Positions 24,608 to 38,390 of a stretch of 64,000 bases of DNA are shown here, one piece after another. The stretch covers positions 13,170,624 to 13,234,623 of the forward strand of contig NW_002060943.1 of assembly GCF_000150275.1 (NCBI RefSeq). Direction: 5' to 3'. Origin of the DNA: Trichoplax adhaerens (lineage: Eukaryota; Placozoa; Uniplacotomia; Trichoplacea; Trichoplacidae). Numbering within the stretch: position 1 is the stretch's first letter; each line of letters starts with the position of its first letter. The notes beneath the pieces are model-generated. The model saw nothing but the letters and a program-made list of their open reading frames with translations. It searched no databases and was not told the DNA's origin. Position numbers and translations under genes: made by a program.

Positions 24608-26104
24608 TTTCCGAAGGCATAAAATTTCTGCTTTTATGTATTCTATCTAATCGTTGAAATAGAGTTTTACAATTGTTTCATCACCATTGCCAGTCTAAAT
24701 TGGTTCGTTTGGATCATTTGAACTTGCTTCAAAATTGGCAGTAATAACATGGTGAATTAAAAATAGTTCCTATGTCTGTTATAAAAATGTTTTGTAGATT
24801 GACTAGGGTATCGTTTGTAGGCTTCATAATTTTTGCTTTTGTGCTTGATTGCGTCTTGTAATGACGATAGAATTCTTCGGTAAGGCTATTGTACCAGCGT
24901 TTATAAAAATGTTCTCGTAATATTGATTTGAATTGTTGAGAAATGCGAGCCCACAGTACTCTTGTACGGCGAAGCAAACCGTAGAACGTAAACAAGTGTT
25001 ATCATAGATACTTGGGGTTATCGTAATAAAAATTAAATTAAACCATCATCAAGTGCAAATGATTGTGTACTTACATCGACTGGTATTGAATGATTGCAAA
25101 CGAATAGGCGAGCATGGAATACAGTAGACGAGCGTATGAATTATTTTGCCAAAATACCACTATTCCTTTTACTCATCCATTTCTAAAGGAAGAAATAAAT
25201 TATACTGTACTGTACAGTAGTTTGACCTATATAGGACTTTGCAAGTGCGCGATTCTTCTTCATCTTATGCTGTAGTCTGTAGAGCGATCTTGTAGATTGT
25301 AACTCAAGTTGATACATTGGTGATCATATTTGCATACACTTGACCTTGGTTAATGTTTTCTGCTATTTCGATGCTAAGGTCTTTTTTCGAAAGAACTTTC
25401 ATTTAATACATTCCTTTCTGTAAATGTTATAACTGTCGATCAAGGACATATACGTATGGTACCGAAATGATTGAAAATGAAACTTAAATTCATATCACAC
25501 TGTAAATGCTGTTTAAATTGAACTAATACAGACAGTTGTATAATTAATTATCATTCAGCGCAAAGCTTAAAAAGTGTAGCTGTTGATCATTCTATATCCG
25601 CCCATTGGCACTGTATAATTATGTGTTATAATTGTTGTTACCACATGAAAAGTATCGCTAAGACATATAATTATGTTTGATTCCAGTAGTTTAATAGTTT
25701 AAAGTGAATGACAGAACTATCAAACCCTTCTTCGGTAGTTCGCAATGCAATGTTTTTACAAAAACGTCAGTAATAATGATGGGTTATGCCGATATAAACT
25801 GTATAAAACAAGCCCAAACTAGGATTGTGTAAATATGCCAATAGAGAGCTATAACATGTTGCAACCTAATAGGACTACAATACAGCATAGAGTACCAAAT
25901 CAACATTGTTGAGGCTCGATAGAAGGAGGACACAATAAAGTCATAGTAGGTCTTGCTGGTTCATGAAATATTGACTCCTCATCGAAGTCAGGTAATAATA
26001 CTATCAAGCCAGAGGTCATGACTAATAAGATTAATCTTATTAGTTGCTCTATTGGCAATTGATCCAGTCACATATGCCAGATAACTTTGCGCAATCTTAG
26101 GCGA
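24608..26104. other. Intergenic, no gene seen
   Basis: An AATAAA at 25025-25030 could end the upstream gene. No exon-like segment is supported. A TACTGTACTGTACAGTA palindromic stretch occurs near 25203. Confidence 0.45.
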
Positions 26105-26364
26105 GTCTGTTCTTGAATCTTACGTGCATGCCAAGTGTTTCTATTAAGGCCAAAACAATATTGTTGAGCAGTAGTCAATGGATGAAAAGCTACTACAACG
26201 ATGCAAGTGAAATTTGTTCTATATATTACTAGTCGTCTGTTCTTGAATCTTATGTGCATGCCAAGTGTTTCTATTAAGGCCAAAACAATATTGTTGAGCA
26301 GTAGTCAATGGATGAAAAGCTACTACAACGATGCAAGTGAAATTTGTTCTATATATTACTAGTC
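26105..26364. repeat. Recent tandem duplication, 2 x 130 bp
   Basis: Copies 26105-26234 and 26235-26364 are almost identical; the one difference I saw is TACGTG versus TATGTG near their starts. The near identity points to a recent event. The unit is not coding: the minus-strand frames across it simply repeat each other. Confidence 0.95.
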
Positions 26365-28478
26365 GTTGCATACGAATTGAAAGCGCCGTTAAAACTCGGA
26401 TTGGCATGCAGTTACTCAGTTTTATTGCGAGATTAAAAGCCAAATCATCATCGATTATTTGTTAAAGTTATTCTAAAGTACTGTACACATAGACAATATT
26501 GAGACTGTAACACCATGAGAGAGAATCAGCTTCAGCGGTCTTTTTGATGTACGCAAGCCTCGCTATTGATTCAAGAATGCATTATATTCCTACCACAGTG
26601 CATATTAGTATCGGAATCAGTAATAACGCAATTAAATTATTGTAATTAGTTTAATTGTTTATTATTTTACAGAGCTTTGCAGAGTGTATATCGTTTACAA
26701 ATTTGCGGTAAAATTTATGCCACTACAATACAGAAACGTCATTGCATCGAAATAAACTCCAGGTTTAGTATTTTCTACAGTGTATGTCATTAATGGTAAC
26801 AAAGTAACTTCGACGATCAGTACCGTTAAAAGTGTTGACAAATTATAAGCTCTTTAATCGATGAAATAAGGATACGTTAAGTGACGAAGCCTTTGAATAA
26901 AACTGTATACGAATACCAAAGACTCTCTATAATCAGTAAAGTAGTAACATTAGAGTTTAAGGAGAACATGTCATACATTAGATTACGGCATACCGATCAT
27001 ACGTGATCAACGTTATACGATAACAGAAATACACGTAGAATGAATTTTAACGCTAAAGTTATCTTTAAAATATACAGTAGCATAGATAAAAGACTTGTTC
27101 AATGTCGCTATTATAGGTGACAGTACTCTTCGCATATACTTGAAAGTAAATTGACATAGTGATCATAGAGCAAATGAGGTAATATTCTTAAAAACTAACA
27201 TTATATAATAAAATAACGCCATTTGTTAATTAGTAACGCTCCAGAATACAACATCTACACATAGTCGATAGTAAAAAATATATCCAAAACTGCAACATCT
27301 ACGCAATACTGTAGTCTTGTAGAAATGTTGGTAGAGTCTTCCACATGTTCAAGTATATTTACGTACGTACATTTATACACTGTATATATACAGTACATTT
27401 CTGTGCTGCATAGAATTACGTCAATATACAGGATTAATTTACATAATAGCAAATTTTTGCTATAGTACCAGGTCTTAAAATGATTTACTAACAATTTGCT
27501 GAGGTAAGCTTCGATGATAATAATGAACTGATAACCAGTGTAAATGCAGCAAATTACTCTTAACGTACTTGAACTCTTTGCTGTCAGAGAAATATTTCAA
27601 GAATAAAAATAAAATAGAAAAAATAAAATGTCAACCAATCTAATATAATTACTATATTTCTTCGGGTATAGTGCTTCCGTTCGTGATCGTTCCAGAAAGA
27701 ATTCGATCTAATTTTTTCATACAGAGCTAAAGATTACTTTATCTTCATATGACACTATACTTATGATGTGTAAAGGTATGTGGTAGACCATCTAACATTC
27801 AACATAATTGTAGGGCCATTAAATCCAAGTTTTGTTAATATGGGTGATTGAAGCCGTGATATCCAATGAATAAACTAGATTGCATATAAGATATATACAC
27901 CTTAGCACGATGATATTAACGACCTCGGGACATTATTACGCTAAATTTGGGCAAATAATGGTTATGCTTTCACGGTTTGTACTTTACGAAATAAAATGGC
28001 ATTAAATGGATGTCATCCTTCATCTCATGACGATATATTACTATTAATATGACAATGAAGCAAAAAGCTTAACATAAATGTTGTTGCTTTTATACTACGT
28101 TAATCTAGAAATAATTTGTCACTAGTAAATGATAGTTTCAATAATATCTTTATGAGATGTTTATATTGTACAATTCACCTAAGAAGGATAACAAAGCCAA
28201 GATAAGATATCGCAATTCGCGGTATAGTATAGTCTGAGAAGTTAACAGTAATCACCAATAAAAGTCTTCATAATATTATACTATTATTGGTTATTTTAAA
28301 CGAATTACATCCAGTACATGCATAGTATAGACGGAATAGAATGTCTCCAATAATACCAGTAAAAATTTTCCATTGATTTAGCAAATCTACAGCTTGCTGA
28401 AGCTAAAACGTTACAAATGAATACAATGGAGTAAATTAACCATTTCTAAACTTGATCAATTTTTTCGGATTAATATTA
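26365..28478. other. Intergenic, no gene seen
   Basis: AT-rich with no supported exon. The part nearest 28479 will hold the 3' UTR of the minus-strand FERM gene. Confidence 0.45.
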
Positions 28479-31400
28479 TTAAATTTCAGCTTGACAGGTA
28501 AAATTAAGATTTCGAACTGGTACTGGGCTTTTCGATAATAGCCGCTGATGTAATTTAAAAATCTTTTCCGGCGTATCGAGTCTTTTCTTCGCTGAAGATC
28601 GACGTTGAGATTTTTCCTCGTAATGTTTTAGGTGCGCTGTAGTATCGCCTTTCTGCTTTTGAACATGAGATAGGCTGTCATCATCATTGACTGTATGATT
28701 ATTATATTGGTGAGCAGTTTGACTTGAATCTGGGGGATGATTTCTGGAGTTAATTTCATCATTTGACGAAATTTGGATAGTTTTTGGTGGATGTTTAATT
28801 GTACTAATACTCTCTGCTTGTATGTCATTTACTGCTGTTACATGATTAGCATTGTCCAACATCATTTGTGCCTGTGCAAGATCAGACATGTTATCATCAT
28901 TAAAATGGAGAGTATCATAGTCGTTATTACTATGATACGGTTGTTGATGTACTTCAGCGTGCGCTGTAAATTGATCATTATTGTTATCGGCCTGGTTGGC
29001 GCTTTCATTGCCTCTCAATTCTTCATTTAAGTACTGCTGTTGGTTATAATGCATTTGGTTCTGGTTTTGATCATCAAAGACTGGGTTATCTATACCGGCA
29101 TAATTTCTGATTTGGTTTGACTCTGATTGATCACCTCCATTGGTATAATTACTACCGTAATGATTATATTGTGAATCACCATCATAGTCAGCATTTAGAT
29201 CTCCATGGTTTTCGTCATATTGTACCATATCATATAAGTCATCTTCTTCATCAACTTGATTATGTGCTATATTAAAATAAAGTTGTTATTAATCATGCAG
29301 TAGAATTATCAACTGCTACATCTAGTACTGTATAATGAAAGCTGTCAAATAGACACTACTTTTGCTCTAGAATATTACGAAATAGTAATGCTGCCAATAG
29401 TGGCAGCCAAATTTTGATCGAAAGGATAATACCAAAACTAACAAACCTTCGTGATATATACTATCAGATTCTTCTAATTGCTCTTGGCTAGCAGATAGAT
29501 TTGCACTATTTCGATCGTCGAAGTCCGCTGGGGATGGCATTGGACCGTATCGATCCGCATGATACAGTCCTGGGCGAGACCCAACCTGACTGTCATCTTC
29601 AGGTATTTCATCACGGTACAGTCCGTTATCATCGTTATCATCAGCGACTTCATCAGGCTCAGCTATACCATTGTTTTGGAATTCATCGTCATGATTAGGA
29701 GAGTTTCCATTGGTTAGATTCTTGATTTCACGAGACAATACAAGAGCATACAAATTAATCGTAATTTAAATTCTTAATTTTATAATATTGACAGTGATGT
29801 GGTTTTAGACTTAAATCTATGGACTACTATGAAACTTACTGTATTTATTACACCGTCAGAGGTACTCGTTGAAGATATCGCTGTCGGTCTGCGATTTCCA
29901 GCACTGACAATTTTTTCATCAATATTTACGTCTATTATTATTAAATATCAAAAAAATTTTTGCATAAATTTTTTTCATTCTATTAGAACGAAATGGCAAT
30001 TCATAGGTAAATGAACATAGAACCCGTCCGATTGTTGTTACGAAATATCGTACATGTGGATTAGTTTTTCATGCTATAGTAATACTTTAAGCAAAATTTC
30101 TACATTGATTCTACTAAACTGATAGTCAAAATAACTAACGAATGAGATATATAACTGCCATCATATTAACAACAATAGCGCATCGTCAAATCTAAGTAAA
30201 GAAATAATTCGGTATAGTCTCTAACAGAGGGAAATTGACATATTTGCTAAGCTTTACGCTAATATTACAAAATGTATAATTTAATACCGCTATTTTCGAC
30301 TGTAATTGATCTTTCTTCTCTTCCATTAGCTACCGCAAGATGTGCCAACTGTGCCTGGAAAAGTCGTTGACTTTTACACAATTCCGTTAAATCTTTTGTC
30401 CTGTTGGAAAATAATAATTTTAAAACTTGTCATGATTGTTTTGCTATGCACGGGTAGTCATTGTTCATAGTTGACTGCTTGAGCATCGCATATAGCCTTG
30501 CAACTTACTTTTTGCTATCTACAATAAAGAATGTTAGCTCGCCGATTTTTGAATCACTGTGAGGCCGAATTCGAAGCCTCTTTTTCTATAGCAACATAAA
30601 ATCGAAATTCAAGATCTAAAAGACGGGCTTAATTTTAACGTAACATGTATCCTACATCAAAGTTAAATTGCTGCTATAGCATGAAATAGATTTATGGCGT
30701 ACTTTACAAATTTTAATAAATTTCTATTCATTAAACAATACCTCAAGGCTTAGCTTTCCGATATCGTTCCAATCACTACGATATAATTCACGTTTGGATT
30801 GGCTTCGAATCTATTACACGAAAGAAAAATACCTCTTTAGCAGCAAAATTTTGACGAGAAAGTTAGTTTTGAACGAATTATTAACAGCACAACATGGCAC
30901 AGTTCAATTTTAACCAATTGTGATGTTGTGTTGTTTAAGCAAAGACAGTCACATGTCTGCAATTGTCTTGTGCCAATATTATAAAAAGAATTCCAAGAAA
31001 TTTAACGAAACAATATTTATTTTTACTTCAAATACAAACCTCATGAACTAATAATCCACGAGCACCAATGCCGAGCCATACTGATGGTTTCTTATCAGTC
31101 TTATTCTATTTACGGTATATAAATATAATGCAATTAGCTAATACTGAAAATCAATACATAACAGGCCTAGTATGAAATTAAGTACTGAAAGTGTTCAGGA
31201 CTTACCTTTAGCAGTTGATAAAAGTGATAACCGTAGTCTTGTAGGGCTGTTACTTCCTGTTGGTTTATTAATTAAAATCGATAATTGAGAGTCTTTTATC
31301 ATCAAATTACTTAAGCTATCAGCTAACGCAACTAACCTGGATATAGAGAAATTTGGCCTTTTTACGAGACATGCCTAAGTGATCACGATGTACATTAGGT

Positions 31401-34232
31401 AAATAGCGTAAAATAAAATTTCTTGATCTAGTCTCGATGACCTATAAATGAATTCCAAATAGCTTGTATGAGTGCAAGATTTGTAACATATTGGAATAAT
31501 TTCATCTCTTTTTCGTCCGTCATAGACATAGTGCAATTTTAAGTATAATATAATCAATAAAAATTTCTATCAGATCCGATATCAATTGCAGTTTGTACGG
31601 ATATTTCACTAAAACATTTAACGTTTTAGATTACATTGCATTGTATAAGTTACAGAAAATATTTCTATATATAAATTAGTTACCCATGGTGGAAAGTACT
31701 GTTCTGGATCGAAGTATTCTCCTGAACAGTTTGTAAAATCACCAAAATCTGCTTGTAGCGCATAAGAGGCCAATTTAAAGCACAATTCTTCGGTACAAGA
31801 AATGTAGCACCGAACGATATTTTTTTTCAACTGCAAATAGTATTGATTTCTGGTAGTATCTTCCCTAGTTGATTAAGGATTTAATATGAACGTTACATAT
31901 TGCATAGATAGGATATTTGGCTAGAAATCGTACAGTAGTACCATTAACCGTATACAACGGATAGAAAATATTTCAATCTTAAGAATACGCTTAACTGGTG
32001 ATTATGACTGTGCTATCTCATATACCGTATTATCATTGTTAGCCAGTAAATTGAATTTAAGTAATAAAATTTGTTAATTTCCAAATGCGCACAATACATT
32101 ACATTGCATTACGTCGAAAGAATAAGTTATACCAGATACGTATTGTCTAACAGGCATAGTAAACAAACATTTCCCCTATTTCTACATTAGAAATAATAAA
32201 TATAGGAGCTATCGCGAGAGACTTACTGAATTTTCGTAACACTATCGGTATAAAATTGGACACGAAAATATAAGATGAATCCTGTTGAAGGATCTTTAGA
32301 TACCTAAATGTTGAAGACGTTATATTTTATTCTTTTGAACAAATTAACTGCGGTGCAGGAAGTTAACAAAGATTATACTTTGAGAAAAAGCATAGTTAAC
32401 GAGGATTAAAATTGATCACTTGATTACCTCTCCTTTTACTTTGCTAGGAGCATATTTAGATATTCTCTCGTTTAAATCAATTAAATAGTGCTCTCCATCT
32501 GTTGAAGATTTTATGGCGACCATATCGGATGATGACGAAAGAAAAGATGAAAAAAATTGAATAAGTATGTTGTGTAAATCTGACTTCATCTGGAAATTAT
32601 TGTTTTGTAAATGTAGGATTAATATCTATGCGGCTGTTGTTATCATTGAAAAGGCTACAATATTTGGTAATAATATAGAACGCTGGCGTTATAGCATATT
32701 TTACAATAAATGCCGCCAAATTATTTAAGTATGATTGGCGAATCATTGTTATAAAATTGTTTAAATTGCTTCCTAATCATTTCAATCTATTAGAAAATAT
32801 TTATTTCATCTCTAGTGATAGTAATAAAGTAAGATATCACCGGTTATCAATTTCGGCATTTTGATCTTAATTAAAAGAGTCAAAACATGGATAACATGCA
32901 TAGTATACTGGAATTTACAATAAGTCTAGGAAACAGTGATGTTAATGCTATGATAGGTAAGGTTGTACATTTAAGAAAGAGATGGAGGTACTAAAGAAAA
33001 AATTTTTCCAGTCCAATTAAGACATGGCGAATTTTAGAGCTATTGCTGATAGTTCAATCAATGATAGTGGGAGAGATGTACTGTAATCTTTCCTATTTTC
33101 GTAGTCTAAGCACTCACTATAAATAAAATAGTTTGTAGAACAGATTAATTATCAGAAATATATTTTTACGTTAAAATAAAAAGGGTTTCTTTTATAGTGA
33201 AAAATTGTGTTGTTTGTGACGTCTAGAGATTGAGGCGATAATGGCAAGTCCAAGATTGAGCTATTTTCAATTTATAGAACTATGCTTACCTCGAAGTTGA
33301 GTTAAACCAAATAAGTAAGTTTCACGTATTGACAAGGAGGAAGCAATACGTTCAAGAAGGTCCTTTCCTGTTGTTTTATTCTAAAAAAGATAAATTAAAA
33401 TGATAATCTAAATAGGCTTATAGATATCATTCCGATCTACATTCACATCTTGGCAGATTAACGATAGTGTGATATAACTAACGAGCGAGCAAATGATAAT
33501 CAATTAAAAATCGACTGTAGAACGCTGACAATTTACTCGACTATGGTCTAATTACTATGACGCCTATACTACTCGTACGAGATGAATCTAGATCAATTCT
33601 AGGAATTTATATTAGCACTGTATTCAATTTAATTTTAGCCATTTATCAGCTATCCTAAGGCAAAATTTATTGAACGGCTAAGGAGTTACCGATTGCGTTG
33701 GTTATACTACTGTACTGTATGGTATATAGTTGAGGAACAAGCAACTATTGTATACTGGTGGTTACTTTAGTATAGATGATGAACTTTTATTTTCCCAAAT
33801 TAAATCTAGTCATTATTCATCACTAGTTTTTTGATGTATGCTTTACATCTCCATTACATGTATTTAATCATCAAATGAGATCTATTTTATCTTGTTATGT
33901 GATACAGCAGAAGAATTGAATACGCTAGATAAACCAGTAGAATTTGTAACATACGAGTACTGTACATTATAGCGTGATTGTACTGCATAGCATCGCTCAA
34001 GGCAAAAAAATTGGAATGTTATATAAGGTTAATAGTGTTAATGGAATACAGTAGATTATCGTTTAACGGAAATAAGATAGCTTTACTAGAAAGTAGGCGT
34101 TATTCAAGTGGCGATAATTCATGGAATCAATATAAATAACTGCAAAGGAGTCGTACTTACATCATATGGAAATTTTTGAGCGTCATCTTTTAAAAAGACG
34201 ATAGTGATAAATTTCGGTTGTGAGCCTCGCAT
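28479..34232 (-). CDS. FERM-domain protein (FRMD-type), 14 exons
   Basis: Minus strand, reconstructed at 708 residues. Exons (high to low): 34232-34161, 33380-33290, 32498-32428, 32303-32227, 31864-31684, 31441-31337, 31256-31206, 31105-31040, 30810-30742, 30585-30509, 30400-30288, 29931-29840, 29720-29447, 29266-28479. Every junction is GT-AG and phases agree. The FERM lobes are continuous: F1 (KFITIVFLKDD, YLFGLTQL, DGEHYLIDL), F2 (ILYFRVQFY, QYYLQLKK, LASYALQADFGD, HLGMSRKKA, LQDYGYHFY) and F3 (KPSVWLGIGARGLLVHE, SDWNDIGKLSL, CKSQRLFQAQLAH). The remaining ~370 residues are acidic, Asn/Asp/Gln-rich and predicted disordered, ending in a basic KKRLDTPEKIFKLHQRLL segment. FERM proteins link membrane receptors or lipids to cortical actin; the FRMD6/Expanded-like group is my best guess but not proven. 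The ATG sits directly after an acceptor-like TTACAG, so a further 5' exon is likely. Confidence 0.88.
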
Positions 34233-36359
34233 CTGTAATGACGATAAATAAAGAAATGGATGATGATGTTTGCTGTTACCATTTATTCGATTTAGTTTAC
34301 AGATGTTAACGTACTCGGAATTTCAGTTTGCTTATTCAATCAAGAAAACGTTTTAAAGGCACAGTAAAATAATTGTAAGGAGTCAATGATAAAATGAAAG
34401 CAGTTGTTACGAGTTCTAGTTTGTACAATGTTTTCGGAAATCCTAGTATAAATGGCTTAAGAAAATTTTCAATTTTTATCGTGAGAGATGTATCGTTGTC
34501 AATTTTTTCCACGGATTATACTTCAATGTTTAAAAGCAAAGTAATGCTTGATTAAGTCTTCAACTTGACATCGATCATACACCAGGTTGTCAAAAAATTG
34601 GATGAATTTCGATATGGTAAATCACTTGCTGTACCAGAAGTGTGGTTGCACGATGAGTACTAATCACTAGACCAATGTCAATCGATTCTTAAAACAGAGA
34701 GCCCTATCCGATGAAGGGATATATCACAGAGGGAAAACTCTTTTTTTTTTTTTTCAATCTATCTTAATTAATACGCAGTATTATGAAAAATTTACTGTTT
34801 GACAGCAAAGGCGATTGCAGCCATACAATAACGGAATGACAATGCATACAGTTATTTTCAGAGACGGCATCCAAGTTGGTTCTCCATGGGGGAAGTTATT
34901 AACCTTTTCTTTATTGACAAGGTAATAATGTCTGAAAAATCATAAAACACGCAGCTTGGTCCTCCCTATAGCATTCCAGCTACAGAAATTGGCTAACGTA
35001 CTATCGACTTTTTTGTTCACTGTCAGTACCAGTAAAATAGGTCAAAAAATAGTGCGTATCGACTGTCCTCTATCTTACACGACCGTATTAGTCAAGGAAT
35101 TGCCTAGCGGGATATCAACTGCTTCACTTATTATTTCAATTGGACAAGTTCCAATATTGAAAAGATTGACTTTCGTTGGAATTGGCAAAGAGTAAGCTCC
35201 AAGGGTTGCCTTCTAACATAGGCAGCCATTTTGGCAAAATACGACTCCATTAATTCAATGATGAGAGGATTGAATTATTGACTACGACATTATTGACTTA
35301 CTACTTTGTAGACGGATAGACATCATACGCGTATATAAATAATTTCGGTATTTTTTTCTTTGAACAATACAAGCTTGTCCAGGGATCATTTCAATTTCAC
35401 TAAGGTGTAGTTCCATTTCATTGAAAATGTGAGAAATAGAGTAAAAAATTGAGGAAGGAATGGCTGAAAACTACCGGTCCCCCAACATTTCACTGACAAT
35501 CATTTTTTATTTATGTCATATCGATGGTGAAGTCAGTTGGCAGTCGTTGCCCCCTACGACGAGTCAATCGTTCTCGGACTTCCACTAGTGGTTTCCCATG
35601 AAAGGACAATCAAGAAATGGGATGTAGGAATGGACTACCAAAGTGCAAAAGTGAATTTAATATAGAAAATCAAGCAGATTGGTATTCCTCTATGTTGTAT
35701 GATCAAGGTCAACTGGTCCCTGATGATGAGTAATTTCTAATTAAGCCATTTCTGTTTGGGATATAAGACTTGAATGAGAAAAACACGGCAATTAATCTTC
35801 TCCATCACCTGTGGTGTCCTATCATGGGTATGAGGAGGACTGTATCATAGTGTAGACACCGACGACCGATTAGGAGGATGTGGATACACACCGTCTCGAC
35901 TTCAATGCGCTCACTTGTCAAAGTTATTGTACAACACGGAAAGAAATACTAAGCCAGTAATGGTAGTTTAATGGTTACACAAGTATATTCAATGAGTAGT
36001 AAAATCAATCAGAAAGCATCCAAGGTGTTATATAAAAATAAATAAAATCAATAAAACCAAAGGAAAAATGGTCATGATGCGCGACGCGATACAGTGTTGC
36101 AATGAATCTTACCTTGACAGATTTAAGCTAATGATACTGTAGGTGATAACAACGATAGCCAACTACATTTAGGATAAACGCACTTAGTCTATCTCGATGA
36201 TCGTATTGGATTCGCTTTAAAAGACGACAGTTATTCTTTCATTGGGCTTAATTTCTTGGATTAAATTGCAGTTTTTGGCGTGTCAGTTTGTGTTGAAATG
36301 GTCAATGTTTGAATTTCGCTTTCTTGAATTTACTGCCAATTTGTAGATTGCTAGCGTAC
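34233..36359. other. 5' flank of FERM gene, no other gene seen
   Basis: Probably holds the 5' UTR exon and promoter of the minus-strand FERM gene. A 17-base T-run lies near 34740. The plus-strand open frame at 34956-35195 has no recognisable family or splice context. Confidence 0.4.
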
Positions 36360-36670
36360 CGCACGGTAGGGCGTACACTGTACAGTATCGTTTTCAGGGC
36401 AGTGCGGCATAGCGATGCAGTGACGAACACCACGCACAGTGTACAGTACTGTAGTACAGAATCAACACTGTACATTGTACACTGTATAGTACAGTACATT
36501 CTACAAGTATTTACAGTACATTACCGTACTGTACACTGTAGACAGACCTTATAGTACTGTACTGTATAGCTACAGCGCAGTCCTTGCAAAAAAGTGTAGT
36601 GTGCAGTACTGTACGGTACTACTGTATGTGCACTACTGTACCGTACTGTATGACATAATACTGTACAAGA
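36360..36670. repeat. GTAC/TACAGTA palindrome cluster
   Basis: Dense overlapping copies of TACTGTACAGTA, GTACTGTAC and variants on both strands over about 300 bp, so the stretch can fold on itself extensively. It makes several false open frames in both directions. The same short palindrome is scattered elsewhere in the window (for example near 19246, 19845, 25203, 33710, 40547 and 58400). Confidence 0.85.
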
Positions 36671-36984
36671 AACACCAGAGTCTGTAGTGTGGGCATGTTT
36701 ATACACCTGTTTTCTCTAATGTGCCGCATCCGCCTTTTCGAGAAATGACTAGTCTATCGTATCGAACTTCGGCCAGTAAGGCATAGTGATGCATTGGCCA
36801 TTTTGATACTACACCAAAGACAGTTAATGTTGAACTGTTTTTCTTTCCTCTACCTCTATCATTTACAGATGGACTAGACTGGTCACGGTACGATGCGGTT
36901 ATGGACCACACCCGTTTTTGCTTATTTCCCGACTTTTGAAGCGTGATGTCATTGACTCAGTGGTGAAGTCAAGCCATCAATCTA

Positions 36985-38390
36985 ATACAGACGTACAGAC
37001 TGCAGACAAACCTGAATGTTTGATAGACAAGGACTGTTAGGAGTAAGCATGAAGCAACGTATCATTTCTACATATAAAAAATCATACTGTGCCTTCAAGA
37101 GGTAATGGGAAGTTTTGACTAAAAGGAAAGAGTCCAACTAGAAAGGAACAGACTCAAGCAGCCATAAAATGGAATGATTAAGCGAATGCAGTGCAGTAAC
37201 ACTACATTATGAAACAGATACAGTAGTTGACAGATGTACAAACCCTGAATGTTTGATAGACAAGGACTGTAAGCAGTAAGCATGAAGCAACGTATCATTT
37301 CTACATATAAATCATCATACTGTGGCTTCAAGAGGTAATGGGAGGTTTTGACTAAAAGGAAAGAGTCCAACTAGAAAGGAACAGACTCAAGCAGCCATAA
37401 AATGGAATGATTAAGCGAACGCAGTGCAGTAACACTACATTATGAAACAGATACAGTAGTTGACAGATGTACAAACCCTGAATGTTTGATAGACAAAGAC
37501 TGTAAGCATGAAGCAGGGTATCATTTCTACTTATAAATCATCATACTGTGGCTTCAAGTAGTAATGGGAGGTTTTGACTAAAAGGAAAAGAGTCCAACTA
37601 GAAAGGAACAGACTCAAGCAGCCATAAAATGGAATGATTAAGCGAATGCAGTGCAGTAACACTACATTATGAAACAGATACAGTAGTTGACAGATGTACA
37701 AACCCTGAATGTTTGATAGACAAAGACTGTAAGCATGAAGCAGGGTATCATTTCTACTTATAAATCATCATACTGTGGCTTCAAGTAGTAATGGGAGGTT
37801 TTGACTAAAAGGAAAGAGTCCAACTAGAAAGGAACAGACTCAAGCAGCCATAAAATGGAATGATTAAGCGAACGCAGTGCAGTAACACTACATTATGAAA
37901 CAGATACAGTAGTTGACAGATGTACAAACCCTGAATGTTTGATAGACAAGGACTGTAAGCAGTAAGCATGAAGCAGGGTATCATTTCTACTTATAAAACA
38001 TCATACTGTGGCTTCAAGGAGTAATGGGAGGTTTTGACTAAAAGGAAAGAGTCCAACTAGAAAGGAACAGACTCAAGCAGCCATAAAATGGAATGATTAA
38101 GCGAACGCAGTGCAGTAACACTACATTATGAAACAGATACAGTAGTTGACAGATGTACAAACCCTGAATGTTTGATAGACAAAGACTGTAAGCATGAAGC
38201 AGGGTATCATTTCTACTTATAAATCATCATACTGTGGCTTCAAGTAGTAATGGGAGGTTTTGACTAAAAGGAAAGAGTCCAACTAGAAAGGAACAGACTC
38301 AAGCAGCCATAAAATGGAATGATTAAGCGAATGCAGTGCAGTAACACTGCATTGTGAAACTGATACAGTAGTTGACAGATGTAGAAATGG
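36985..38390. repeat. ~230 bp tandem array, 6 copies
   Basis: Landmark CCTGAATGTTTGATAG starts near 37011, 37244, 37477, 37704, 37930 and 38163, so the units are 226-233 bp. Shared features are AAGCATGAAGCA, TATCATTTCTAC, GGAGGTTTTGACTAAAAGGA, CAGACTCAAGCAGCCATAAA and GCAGTGCAGTAACACTACAT. Length differences come from a small indel (GACTGTAAGCAGTAAGCATG versus GACTGTAAGCATG). Copies are highly similar to each other. No coding content. Confidence 0.95.

Noticed and set aside
34956-35195. 79-codon plus-strand open frame
   Set aside because: No good start codon context, no splice partners and no recognisable family.
36302-36706. Open frames on both strands rich in Tyr, Cys, Thr and Val
   Set aside because: They are produced by the GTAC/TACAGTA palindrome cluster.
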